Shown here one piece after another: positions 27,034 to 34,953 of a stretch of DNA of 64,000 nt. The translations under genes were made by a program, and so were the position numbers. Below the pieces are notes generated by a model. The model was not told where the DNA came from, searched no databases, and worked only from the letters and a program-made list of their open reading frames with translations. The stretch's first letter is position 1; each line of letters opens with the position of its first letter. Source of the DNA: Anaerosporomusa subterranea (GTDB taxonomy: Bacteria > Bacillota > Negativicutes > Sporomusales > Acetonemataceae); assembly GCF_001611555.1 (NCBI RefSeq), contig NZ_LSGP01000023.1, forward strand, positions 1-64,000, read 5' to 3'.

Positions 27034-27678
27034 CTACTGCACAATGATAATTCCTGCCAAAATTCCTTTGGGGACACAGTTCGGATCAGCGCCGCTGCCG
27101 ATAGGATATATCTCCCAACCTTGAGCGGCGATCAGGCCGAAGGCATTGATACCTACCGCTTCCATTGACGGGCGAGCTAACAGGCTAAACCGACATTTCT
27201 TTCCTTCCATGGCGGCGCAAGTTTCTTGCAGACCGCAGAAAGTGTGCCGACAGGATCCGGCGCCAAAGCCGAAGGCGAAATAGTGGCCGTCATAAAAGGC
27301 CATCGACTCAAGTGAGCTGACAATTTTGTAAACCACCTGATACGCAGCCACACGTTCTTTAATCGTAGCCTTATTCCGAACAATCACTTCTGACGGCACA
27401 TCAACAGTAAACAACACTGCCCATTCATATTTTTTCAAATGCTCTCTAAGTTCAACCGGTTTAAGTGTGTTAGGTGGACAATGAGCGCCAGCTCCATAAC
27501 CGAAGCAACGTGGGATCTGACACTTAAGAGTAACGCGTTCGTCCACCGGTATGCTATCTGCGCGAATAATAGCTGCCTGGCTGGCCCCCATCGCTAATGC
27601 CTTGTTCTCATAACTCGTTAAGTGCTCAGCGAGCAAGCTTTGATTCATATCGGTACAAATTTTCTGGATCTGGCTCAT
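27034..27678 (-). CDS. DUF2284 cysteine-rich metal-binding protein
   Basis: 214 residues from the ATG at 27678 (GGGAGG with 7-base spacing; three tandem ATGs make this choice uncertain by two codons). Two cysteine clusters are visible: CQIPRCFGYGAGAHCPP near residue 60 and CRHTFCGLQETCAAMEGKKC near residue 150. Proteins with this pattern are predicted to bind an iron-sulfur cluster or metal and often appear near corrinoid or methyltransferase genes in anaerobes. It is a single gene with its own terminator. No reaction is known. Confidence 0.85.
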   Translation of the reverse strand: MSQIQKICTDMNQSLLAEHLTSYENKALAMGASQAAIIRADSIPVDERVTLKCQIPRCFGYGAGAHCPPNTLKPVELREHLKKYEWAVLFTVDVPSEVIVRNKATIKERVAAYQVVYKIVSSLESMAFYDGHYFAFGFGAGSCRHTFCGLQETCAAMEGKKCRFSLLARPSMEAVGINAFGLIAAQGWEIYPIGSGADPNCVPKGILAGIIIVQ

Positions 27679-27867
27679 CATCATTCCTCCCATAAGTGCC
27701 TTTTTTCAGTAGCTTTGCCTAATTGTTCTTCACTTCGCTATCATACTCCTTCAATCGCTATACTCTTCATATTAGTCATGAAAAATCACATAATTTCAAA
27801 TCGATTGACATATCTAGACAAATGTAAGAATATTAGATGTAGAATGAAAAGGCAGGGAAGATAGGCT

Positions 27868-29988
27868 ATGCAGCATAATTTCAATGTAGCACATGATAAA
27901 TTAGCGCCTGCTGTGCAGCAGGTCAAGCATGACTCGGCTCACCTAACCGACCTATTCGACATCGGAGAGCTTCAACGCATCCAAGACGCTTTTGCTGTTG
28001 TAACAGGTGTGGCGTCAGTCATTACCGATGTGTCCGGCAACCCCATTACTAAACCCAGTAATTTCTGCGAACTATGCAATATAATCCGCTCAACCAAGCA
28101 AGGCGCCGCCAATTGCAAAAAGTCTGATTCGGTGATTGGCAAAGCCTATCCTGCAGATTCTAAATTTGAGCCATGTCTGAGCGGCGGCCTTTGGGACGGT
28201 GGCGCTAGTATCTATGTTGACAAAAAACATATAGCGAATTGGCTTGTTGGCCAAGTCCTTTCCGAAGAGCAGACAGAAGGACAGATTATCGCCTATGCTA
28301 AAGAAATTGGTGCTGATCTCCATGAAGTCAGGCGCGCTTTTACTGAGGTAACCCGAATGCCCTTAAAAAAATTCACAGATATTTGCCACTTTCTCGAACT
28401 CTTTGCCAATCAGCTATCGAATTTAGCGACAGAAAACGTGCAAAAGGAAAGGGAAATTCAGCGTCGGCTTAGAGCGGAAAAACTGCAAGCAGCGTTATAC
28501 CACATCAGCGAAACGGCAAGCGCAGCGCGAAATTTGGACGAGCTCTACCAGTCAGTTCATGTCATTATTAACGATCTGATTCCAGCTAAAAACTTCTACA
28601 TTGCCATTGAAGATGAGGAAAACGACATGTTGCATTTCCCGTACCGGGTTGATGAGTTTGATGGAAACCCCGGCAGCAGGAAGCTTGTTAACGGATTAGT
28701 CGAATACCTTCTAAAAACCGGGCAGCCTTTATTGATCACCCCCCAGTTGCGGCTAGAACTAGAAAAGAGCGGAGCTGCGCAAACAATCGGAACCCGTGCA
28801 ATAGATTGGTTGGGAGTTCCCTTGAAAACGGCGAATAATAAAGTTTTTGGCATAATGGCTGTTTATAGTTATGTAGAACGAGTGACATATACGCAGGAGC
28901 ATCAGGACATGCTCAGCTTTGTATCTAATCAGGTAGCCATGGCCATAGAGCGAAAACAAGCCGAGGAAAAACTAAGATATATAGGTACTCATGATACATT
29001 GACCGATTTATATAACAGAGCATTTTTTGAAGAAACCTTGACATGCTGTGGGACAGATGCGCATAAACCGCTTACTATCTTGATGTGTGATATTGATGGG
29101 TTAAAATTAGTTAATGACACGTTCGGTCATGCTGCAGGCGATCAATTATTACTATCTACCGCTCAATTACTGCGTCTTGCTATACGGAAAGGTGACATCG
29201 CCGCTCGTATCGGTGGCGACGAGTTTGCCATCATTATGCCACGAGCAGGCGAACGGGCTGCCAAATTTATTGTTAAGAGGATTCGAACCGCAGTCGAACG
29301 TCATAACCAGGAAAATAGTGGCATACCGATCAGCATCTCCCTTGGCTATGCAAATGGAAAAGACACGACTACTAGTCCACAATCTTTATTAAAAGAAGCG
29401 GATAATCAAATGTATCGGGAAAAACTGCATCATTCGCAAAGTGTGCGCAGCGCGATTGTCCAGACAGTCATGAAAATGTTGGAGGAACGTGACTTTGCCA
29501 CAGAAGAACACGCTGATCGGTTGCAGTATTTGATTGATAAAATTGCACGCAGCATGCAGTTTGCGGAATCAAGGATTGCCGATCTACAACTGTTAGCACG
29601 ATTTCACGATATCGGCAAAGTCGGCATTCCTGATCATATTTTGCTAAAGCCTGGTCCCTTGACAAACGACGAAAAAAAGATCATGCACCGTCATTGTGAA
29701 GTCGGCTATCGCATCGCCCAATCAGCGGTAGATCTAATGCCTTCAGCTGAGTGGATTTTGAAACACCATGAATGGTATGACGGCAGCGGCTATCCTTTAG
29801 GCCTAGCCGGCGAAGCTATTCCTATCGAGTGCAGAATACTCGCAGTTGCCGACGCCTATGACGCGATGACCAGTAACCGGCCATATCGGAAAGCCGTTTC
29901 TCATGAGGCGGCGATAGCAGAGCTCAAGCGCTGTGCGGGAACACAATTTGATCCAAGGATAGTAGAAACTTTTATTGCCGTTCTTTAA
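27868..29988 (+). CDS. PocR-GAF-GGDEF-HD-GYP cyclic-di-GMP signalling protein
   Basis: 706 residues, no membrane segment, so cytoplasmic. In order: a PocR ligand domain (about 25-190) with conserved cysteines (FCELCNIIR, CKKSD, EPCLSGGLWDGG); a coiled coil; a GAF domain (about 205-355); a diguanylate cyclase with an intact GGDEF (RIGGDEFAIIMP, near 448); and an HD-GYP phosphodiesterase (RFHDIGKVGIPDHIL near 580, HHEWYDGSGYP, ADAYDAMTSNRPYR). Both catalytic signatures look complete, so it may make and break c-di-GMP in response to a small ligand. A TTGACA lies at 27805-27810 upstream. It is monocistronic with a terminator at 30005. Confidence 0.95.
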   Translation: MQHNFNVAHDKLAPAVQQVKHDSAHLTDLFDIGELQRIQDAFAVVTGVASVITDVSGNPITKPSNFCELCNIIRSTKQGAANCKKSDSVIGKAYPADSKFEPCLSGGLWDGGASIYVDKKHIANWLVGQVLSEEQTEGQIIAYAKEIGADLHEVRRAFTEVTRMPLKKFTDICHFLELFANQLSNLATENVQKEREIQRRLRAEKLQAALYHISETASAARNLDELYQSVHVIINDLIPAKNFYIAIEDEENDMLHFPYRVDEFDGNPGSRKLVNGLVEYLLKTGQPLLITPQLRLELEKSGAAQTIGTRAIDWLGVPLKTANNKVFGIMAVYSYVERVTYTQEHQDMLSFVSNQVAMAIERKQAEEKLRYIGTHDTLTDLYNRAFFEETLTCCGTDAHKPLTILMCDIDGLKLVNDTFGHAAGDQLLLSTAQLLRLAIRKGDIAARIGGDEFAIIMPRAGERAAKFIVKRIRTAVERHNQENSGIPISISLGYANGKDTTTSPQSLLKEADNQMYREKLHHSQSVRSAIVQTVMKMLEERDFATEEHADRLQYLIDKIARSMQFAESRIADLQLLARFHDIGKVGIPDHILLKPGPLTNDEKKIMHRHCEVGYRIAQSAVDLMPSAEWILKHHEWYDGSGYPLGLAGEAIPIECRILAVADAYDAMTSNRPYRKAVSHEAAIAELKRCAGTQFDPRIVETFIAVL

Positions 29989-30004
29989 TTACTAGTACAA
30001 GAAG

Positions 30005-30044
30005 GCCTCGTCTGCCGCTTATCCCGGCGAACGAGGCTTTCTTG
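30005..30044 (+). terminator. Terminator of the GGDEF/HD-GYP gene
   Basis: GCCTCGT pairs with ACGAGGC and an inner GCCG with CGGC around a 7-base loop; TTTCTTGTTTTC follows. Confidence 0.82.
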
Positions 30045-30067
30045 TTTTCGAATAACATATAGCTGCA

Positions 30068-30661
30068 TCAGTAATTTAGATAGAATTGGCACGTGATACC
30101 TCGCGAGAACTCATCCGCCATCATTAGAGCCTGTTTTTCGATATGGTTAAAAATTTCGATGTCTTTAGCATAATCCTTGGAGAGTCTCGCGACAGCTTCC
30201 GCTTTTGTTAGGCAAAGGTGCTCATACCACATTGCACGCATGGGCTCAATATGCCAGAGCGAGTTTATGCAATGTAAAAAAGAAACAATTTCGTCGGCAT
30301 TAGCATACCATCGCTTTTCTGCATCTGCCGTTGCTTTATTGTTACCGGCTTTTGCCGCCTTAACAAGTTCTGCCGCAATAACCAAATGGTCAGTCAGCAG
30401 TCGATTAAACTCAGCGGCGACTCTGGCGCCATAAAAACGGTTAAATAGTCGGGCGAAATCAGGCGCATTTCTAAGCAAACGATTGGTAGTCGGTTCTACA
30501 TCAGGCAAATCCATCGCAATACTAATAATCGTCATTCTCGTCCAATACACATGCTGCTCCCAGAGCAGACGGAAACAATCTCGAAGATGAACCGCACTTG
30601 CACTGAAGCAGCGCCGACCGCTACTCATACCCTCATCACATTCGCAATAAGGTCTGTACAT
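30068..30661 (-). CDS. Uncharacterised helical protein
   Basis: 197 residues, not assigned to a family with confidence. It appears all-helical and soluble, with aromatic and histidine-rich helices (LLWEQHVYWTRMTII, FLHCINSLWHIEPMRAMWYEHLCL) suggesting a four-helix bundle that could hold metal ions. The ATG is preceded by AGAGGGGTG with good spacing, and composition matches the neighbours, so the gene is probably real. It lies alone between the c-di-GMP gene and msrA. Confidence 0.68.
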   Translation of the reverse strand: MYRPYCECDEGMSSGRRCFSASAVHLRDCFRLLWEQHVYWTRMTIISIAMDLPDVEPTTNRLLRNAPDFARLFNRFYGARVAAEFNRLLTDHLVIAAELVKAAKAGNNKATADAEKRWYANADEIVSFLHCINSLWHIEPMRAMWYEHLCLTKAEAVARLSKDYAKDIEIFNHIEKQALMMADEFSRGITCQFYLNY

Positions 30662-30732
30662 ATAATCACCCCTCTTTTACTATTCATATTGCATAATATT
30701 CCGACAGATAGAGAGGCGATACAAATGTACTC

Positions 30733-31398
30733 TTATTTGCCTTTGGCGATGGGGTCATTATCTAAGATCGACAAGTTAATATGGCAGTACCCTCCTGGGT
30801 TCTTTCGAAGATATTGTTGATGAGCTGCTTCGGCAATATAGTAATTTGTGAGCGGCAGCACTTCAGTGACTATTGGCGCTGCGTACTTTTTTTGTTCTTG
30901 GCTAATGACAGCATCGATTGTCGCCTTATCAGCTGCATTTTTGTAGTATATACCAGTGCGATATTGGACACCTGTATCATTGCCTTGTCGATTCAGGCTC
31001 GTGGGATCTACGACTTTGAAATAGTAGGTCAACAGAGTCGCTAAACTGATCTGAGCCGGATCATATTTCACATAAACCGTCTCAGCATGACCGGTATTTC
31101 TATACGTAACCTGTTCGTAAGTGGGGTTTTCCGTCTTTCCGTTGGCATAACCCACATCAGTATATACCACACCATTTAACTTGGCCAAGTAAGCTTCCGA
31201 TCCCCAAAAGCAGCCTCCTGCTAACCATATCTCACGCAGGTTCTTATTCTCTGGCGGCTGAGTTTTTGAGTTGGTGGACATTTCATTGCTATTCGGTTTG
31301 TTTGCGTCCATTTGAGTTCCCTTTCCGCAGCCGTTAAGGACTGCAATTAGTAATAGAATCAGCACTCCCGCTAAAGCTAGTATCAGCGATTTTTTCAT
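30733..31398 (-). CDS. msrA: Peptide methionine-(S)-sulfoxide reductase, lipoprotein form
   Basis: 221 residues. The MsrA core begins near residue 57 with the catalytic cysteine in GGCFWGSEAYLAK and continues with GYANGKTENPTYEQV, GHAETVYVKYDP and the late GGYCHINLS. The N-terminus is a signal sequence with lipobox VLNGC, followed by a Ser/Asn-rich linker, so the enzyme is exported and lipid-anchored, repairing oxidised proteins outside the cytoplasm. Single gene. Confidence 0.95.
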   Translation of the reverse strand: MKKSLILALAGVLILLLIAVLNGCGKGTQMDANKPNSNEMSTNSKTQPPENKNLREIWLAGGCFWGSEAYLAKLNGVVYTDVGYANGKTENPTYEQVTYRNTGHAETVYVKYDPAQISLATLLTYYFKVVDPTSLNRQGNDTGVQYRTGIYYKNAADKATIDAVISQEQKKYAAPIVTEVLPLTNYYIAEAAHQQYLRKNPGGYCHINLSILDNDPIAKGK

Positions 31399-31439
31399 TC
31401 AAATATTCCCGCCTTCGTCACAAAAGACAGTAGAATGCG

Positions 31440-32915
31440 TTATCGCTTGTGTTGCTCACGCAGCGACCGCTTCATGATCTTTCCAGACTGATTTTTGGGC
31501 AGGTGATCTACTTGTATGTAATCCCGCGGGATTTTATAAGCAGCTACCTTGTCGCGAAGATAATTCTTAACCACCTTTTTATTTAGAATCTGGCCTTCCG
31601 CCATAACAATGTAAGCACAGGCCACTTGACCGCGGAGATTATCAGGCAGTCCAACAACCGCAGCTTCGCTGACGCCAGGATAACGATAAAGCAGTTCTTC
31701 AATCTCCCGCCGATAAATATTCTCTCCGCTGGTGATAATCAGATCCTTCAGCCGATCGACGATAAACAGATAGCCTTCATCATCCTGATAAGCCAAGTCG
31801 CCGGTGTGCAGCCACCCGCCGCGAAGAGCCTGTGCGGTCGCATTAGGCAAGTTAAAATAACCTTGCATCACATTGGGTCCCCGCACAGTCAGTTCCCCCA
31901 CCACGCCGGTTGGCTCCGCTTCGCCTTGCGGATTGACGATTTGTACTTCAACCCCAGGGATAGGCTTGCCGATGGAAAGAGGCTTGGGCCTATGCTGAGG
32001 ATTGGTGGCAACTACCGGAGATGCCTCAGATAACCCGTATCCCTCTGTTATACTGGTCCCAAACTTGCGTTGAAAGTCTTCCGCCACCTGCTGCGGCAGC
32101 GACGCTCCCCCAGACATAAACAACCGCAAACGCGCTAAATCGCCAGGTTCGGCAGTTTTCAACAGAAGCATGTAAACCGAAGGAACCCCATACATTACTG
32201 TCACACCAAAGCGTTTGATCCCTTCGATCACATCTTTGGGGACAATGGTGTCGACGATGGTCACCGATGCTTTATGCAGTAAAGAACATAATATAATGCA
32301 CGTCCAGGCCAGGCAGTGATACAACGGTAAGATGCATAATATATTATCCGTTTCATACACCGGCATGGCCTTAGAGAAGCATGCAGCGTCACTGACGAGG
32401 TTTCTGTGTGTTAGAACAGCCCCTTTCGGATTGCCTGTCGTCCCTGATGTATAAATGATAGCGCAGGGCTGGTCTTCGCTGATTTCCGTATCAAATGACA
32501 GACCAAGAGGCTCCTGCGTAACGGAAAAGTCATCAATCTGCTCTATAACATGCTGAGCCACTTCGGTAAAATATCCGTTGTTACTGAGCGGCGTTGTCAA
32601 ATCCATGGTTTTCGTTATTACCAGATTTTTCATCTGGGCATCTTTAACAATGAACGCGACTTCTTGGGCCGTTAACTGATAATTGATTGGCACCACTATG
32701 GCTCCCAGACTAGCGATAGCCATGTACGCATAGATAAAGGCCGGTGAATTACGGGCAAGCAGTCCAACGTTTTCGCCCTGACGAACTCCCGCATTATACA
32801 GATAAATTCTATACCGAGCCACTTCTGTACGAACATGTCCACAGGAAATATCTGTATCGCCATGGAAGAAAATCTGTTCATCTTCACCCTGGTAAATAAG
32901 TTGGTGAACAAGCAT
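31440..32915 (-). CDS. Long-chain-type acyl-CoA synthetase (AMP-forming)
   Basis: About 491 residues from the ATG at 32915 (AGGAAGTG upstream). The frame extends 51 codons further, but that part runs across a hairpin at 33004-33047 and is unlikely to be translated. The AMP-binding loop IIYTSGTTGNPKGAVLTHRN, the A5-type motif GYGLSEASPV, the hinge GDLAYQDDEGYLFIVDRLKD and the C-terminal lysine in NQSGKIMKRS are all present. It activates a carboxylic acid with ATP and CoA. It is a single gene; the acid cannot be specified. Confidence 0.92.
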   Translation of the reverse strand: MLVHQLIYQGEDEQIFFHGDTDISCGHVRTEVARYRIYLYNAGVRQGENVGLLARNSPAFIYAYMAIASLGAIVVPINYQLTAQEVAFIVKDAQMKNLVITKTMDLTTPLSNNGYFTEVAQHVIEQIDDFSVTQEPLGLSFDTEISEDQPCAIIYTSGTTGNPKGAVLTHRNLVSDAACFSKAMPVYETDNILCILPLYHCLAWTCIILCSLLHKASVTIVDTIVPKDVIEGIKRFGVTVMYGVPSVYMLLLKTAEPGDLARLRLFMSGGASLPQQVAEDFQRKFGTSITEGYGLSEASPVVATNPQHRPKPLSIGKPIPGVEVQIVNPQGEAEPTGVVGELTVRGPNVMQGYFNLPNATAQALRGGWLHTGDLAYQDDEGYLFIVDRLKDLIITSGENIYRREIEELLYRYPGVSEAAVVGLPDNLRGQVACAYIVMAEGQILNKKVVKNYLRDKVAAYKIPRDYIQVDHLPKNQSGKIMKRSLREQHKR

Positions 32916-33003
32916 ATAAATGATTTCACTTCCTTTAGTTACAATCTCATGATAAAACTGGCAGAGACCGAAATGACTATACCTCCCAATTCCGCAAAAT
33001 AAC

Positions 33004-33047
33004 AAAAAGCCCTGCAAAGTTCTCCTAAAAAGTTTTGCAGGGTTTTT
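33004..33047. terminator. Bidirectional terminator-like hairpin in a divergent region
   Basis: CCCTGCAAA pairs with TTTGCAGGG, flanked by A and T runs on both sides, so it can end transcripts on either strand. It lies about 90 bases upstream of the acyl-CoA synthetase start, between two divergently oriented genes, where it could be an insulator or an attenuator of the synthetase leader. Confidence 0.7.
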
Positions 33048-33139
33048 CGCTTTTCTAATTACACTCAACTGGACAAATTATGCAGTTGCCAACCGCTGTC
33101 ACATCTTTGTCATATTTACATGGTACACTTTGGATAGAT

Positions 33140-33207
33140 CGATGAACAGCGCCGGTTGATATAGCAATTATAATCAACCCTATCAAACAACCCGGTGCCG
33201 TTCATCG
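33140..33207 (+). promoter_or_regulatory. Structured 5' leader of the outer-membrane protein gene
   Basis: CGATGAAC at 33140-33147 pairs with GTTCATCG at 33200-33207, extended by GC.CCGG/CCGG.GC to about 15 pairs with one mismatch. An inner hairpin TTGAT...ATCAA sits within. It ends about 50 bases before the start codon. This could stabilise the mRNA or control translation. Confidence 0.6.
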
Positions 33208-33256
33208 TTTAATAGCCCAGCTACAACCTATTTCCAATTTCGAGGGAGGATACATC

Positions 33257-33796
33257 ATGAAAAAGAAAGTTTTAACCATTCTTACAGGAACCATGTTAGC
33301 CGCAAGCGTCAGTTTCGCTGCTCCGATTAACGACCTGCAGCAAAACGAAACTACTATCGGCTATAACCACTACAACCTGGACGCCAGTGGGGTAGATATT
33401 GACAACGATAGCTTCTATTTGGAAAACGCGGTTTCTGACAAATTCATTCTCGGCATTGAAAGAAACGCCTATTCTTATCCAGGCCCCGACTTCAATACAA
33501 CTGATATCTATGCTCACTATAAACTTGACCCCAATCTTCGCCTGATTGTTGGCAATCGAAATTACAGCGATGGTCCTAACAAAATGTTTTACGGTATTGG
33601 CGCCAGCACAGCTTTAGCACCTAGGATCGATGGCTATGCATCTGTTACGACTAGCAGCATTGCTACCGATTGGCAAGTAGGAGCCGCTTACAAGCTGAAC
33701 AGTCAAACTGCGCTTCATCTAGGCTACAAATCCTACAAAGAGGATGGCGCCTCGAGAGCTGACGGTCTTGGATTTGGCGTAAACTATACATTCTAA
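33257..33796 (+). CDS. Small outer-membrane beta-barrel protein
   Basis: 179 residues: a cleavable signal peptide (MKKKVLTILTGTMLAASVSFA, cut after about residue 21) and then short alternating beta strands (TTIGYNHYNL, FILGIERNAYSY, LRLIVGNRNY, TALHLGYKSY) ending in GVNYTF. A terminal aromatic residue after an amphipathic strand is the recognition signal for the Bam machinery. This is strong evidence for an outer membrane. GGAGG precedes the ATG. A broken second copy lies at 52068-52365, and a terminator at 33873. Confidence 0.85.
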   Translation: MKKKVLTILTGTMLAASVSFAAPINDLQQNETTIGYNHYNLDASGVDIDNDSFYLENAVSDKFILGIERNAYSYPGPDFNTTDIYAHYKLDPNLRLIVGNRNYSDGPNKMFYGIGASTALAPRIDGYASVTTSSIATDWQVGAAYKLNSQTALHLGYKSYKEDGASRADGLGFGVNYTF

Positions 33797-33872
33797 TCTT
33801 GCATAAGTGAGACACCTATTTTTCTCCGCGCTTGTCTCCTTATCTATCATTCCGTTATCGCCAACGTATGAC

Positions 33873-33910
33873 AAACCCGCTTAGAACCTGCGTTCTAAGC
33901 GGGTTTTCTA
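33873..33910 (+). terminator. Terminator of the outer-membrane protein gene
   Basis: A perfect 15-bp stem, AAACCCGCTTAGAAC with its complement, 4-base loop, then TTTTCT. Nearly the same hairpin occurs at 45444-45483, and both are followed by a related GTG...CAGCCCC sequence. Confidence 0.85.
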
Positions 33911-33973
33911 TTGTGACGCAGCCCCTGAGCTTGCCATCGAATTTGCTATCACCAATGTTTTACCCAAAATATT

Positions 33974-34780
33974 TTATGGAAGCATGCGAGCGTAGGCTAC
34001 CATCACTGCGCTAACAGCCTCCGGTTGTTCAGGTATTAACGCGTGACTTGCATTAGGTATTTCGACTTGAGTGACTCTACTACCAAACATTTCTCGCATT
34101 TCATAAGATCGTTCCTTCGGAGCCATTGGGTCCTCCATCGCCCGAATTTCGAGAATAGATGCATTCCCAGCATGCCACCATTCATCTTGTGGTGTAGCCG
34201 CAGCTGCCTTCCATTGCACCGCAGCTATATCAGAACGCCATCCCTTCAACCATACTATAGGATCATTACCTGGAGCAAAGAAAGCACGGCGCAGGTGTTC
34301 GACACGTTCTTTATCTGACAAAGACATATCGCTACTTTTGTCAATTGACTCACGAAGATGCGGTGGAATAACTCCTTTAGCAGATGCTGCAACAACAGCA
34401 ATGGCCTTTACAAGATCCGGCCGATCCACTGCGGCCAAACGAGCGACCCAGTTTCCAAAAGCATGGCCTGCAACAATAGTTGAACCTCCTCCTTCGTTTT
34501 CGATGACGGCTGTTATATCGCGCACCAAATCATGAAGAGTGATATTTTCCATCGGTCCCGTACTCTGACCTATACCGCGAGGTTGGGGACGTAGAATTCG
34601 AAATCCCTGTTTTGCTATAAATGAAGATACTACCTCGTAATCTTCTGCATCACGACCGAGTGAGGGCAGGAACATAATCAGAGGGCCCTGCCCCTCGGCA
34701 AAATATTCAATACGTACATCTCCATAGGAAACAAATTTAACCTCTACATTTGCCTGGGCTGTAGTTATAGTAGTTGTCAT
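33974..34780 (-). CDS. Alpha/beta-hydrolase-fold protein lacking the usual nucleophile
   Basis: 268 residues from the ATG at 34780 (AGGAGG upstream); the frame is open 23 codons further without a site. The fold landmarks are present: an oxyanion-strand region LIMFLPSLGRDAEDYEV, an acid candidate in AMEDPMAPKE and the late histidine in NASHALIPEQPEAV. At the nucleophile elbow the sequence is AGHAFGNW, with alanine (codon GCT) where Ser, Asp or Cys is expected. It may be a lactonase-like enzyme that has lost hydrolysis, or one using other chemistry. It is downstream of a cycloisomerase-like gene. Confidence 0.82.
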   Translation of the reverse strand: MTTTITTAQANVEVKFVSYGDVRIEYFAEGQGPLIMFLPSLGRDAEDYEVVSSFIAKQGFRILRPQPRGIGQSTGPMENITLHDLVRDITAVIENEGGGSTIVAGHAFGNWVARLAAVDRPDLVKAIAVVAASAKGVIPPHLRESIDKSSDMSLSDKERVEHLRRAFFAPGNDPIVWLKGWRSDIAAVQWKAAAATPQDEWWHAGNASILEIRAMEDPMAPKERSYEMREMFGSRVTQVEIPNASHALIPEQPEAVSAVMVAYARMLP

Positions 34781-34814
34781 TACAATTTTCCTCCTATAAT
34801 TTAAGGCATTTAGC

Positions 34815-34838
34815 TCGGGCGGTGTACTAACCGCCCGA
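34815..34838 (-). terminator. Hairpin upstream of the alpha/beta-hydrolase gene
   Basis: TCGGGCGGT pairs perfectly with ACCGCCCGA around a 6-base loop. It lies 35 bases before the hydrolase start codon, with no T run, and so may separate it from the gene relic and operon upstream. Confidence 0.55.
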
Positions 34839-34845
34839 CGATTAT

Positions 34846-34929
34846 TCACCGTACTCGAAATCGCTGCCGGGCAAAGGTATCATCCTGCACTTCAGCTAGA
34901 ATCTGTTTCATTTCCTTGAGGGTAGCCTC
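34846..34929 (-). pseudogene. C-terminal relic, possibly of a ketol-acid reductoisomerase
   Basis: In one minus-strand frame 27 codons end at a stop (34846-34848) and read EATLKEMKQILAEVQDDTFA and onwards. This resembles the end of ketol-acid reductoisomerases, where a KxxMKxILxEIQxGxFA pattern is usual. There is no start codon with a ribosome site and no upstream part. It is best treated as a small gene fragment; the identification is by eye and tentative. Confidence 0.4.
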
Positions 34930-34953
34930 TGTAAGCAATAACAACTTCCCATG

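Noticed and set aside
32916-33068. N-terminal extension of the acyl-CoA synthetase frame
   Set aside because: It runs over a terminator hairpin and lacks a ribosome site.
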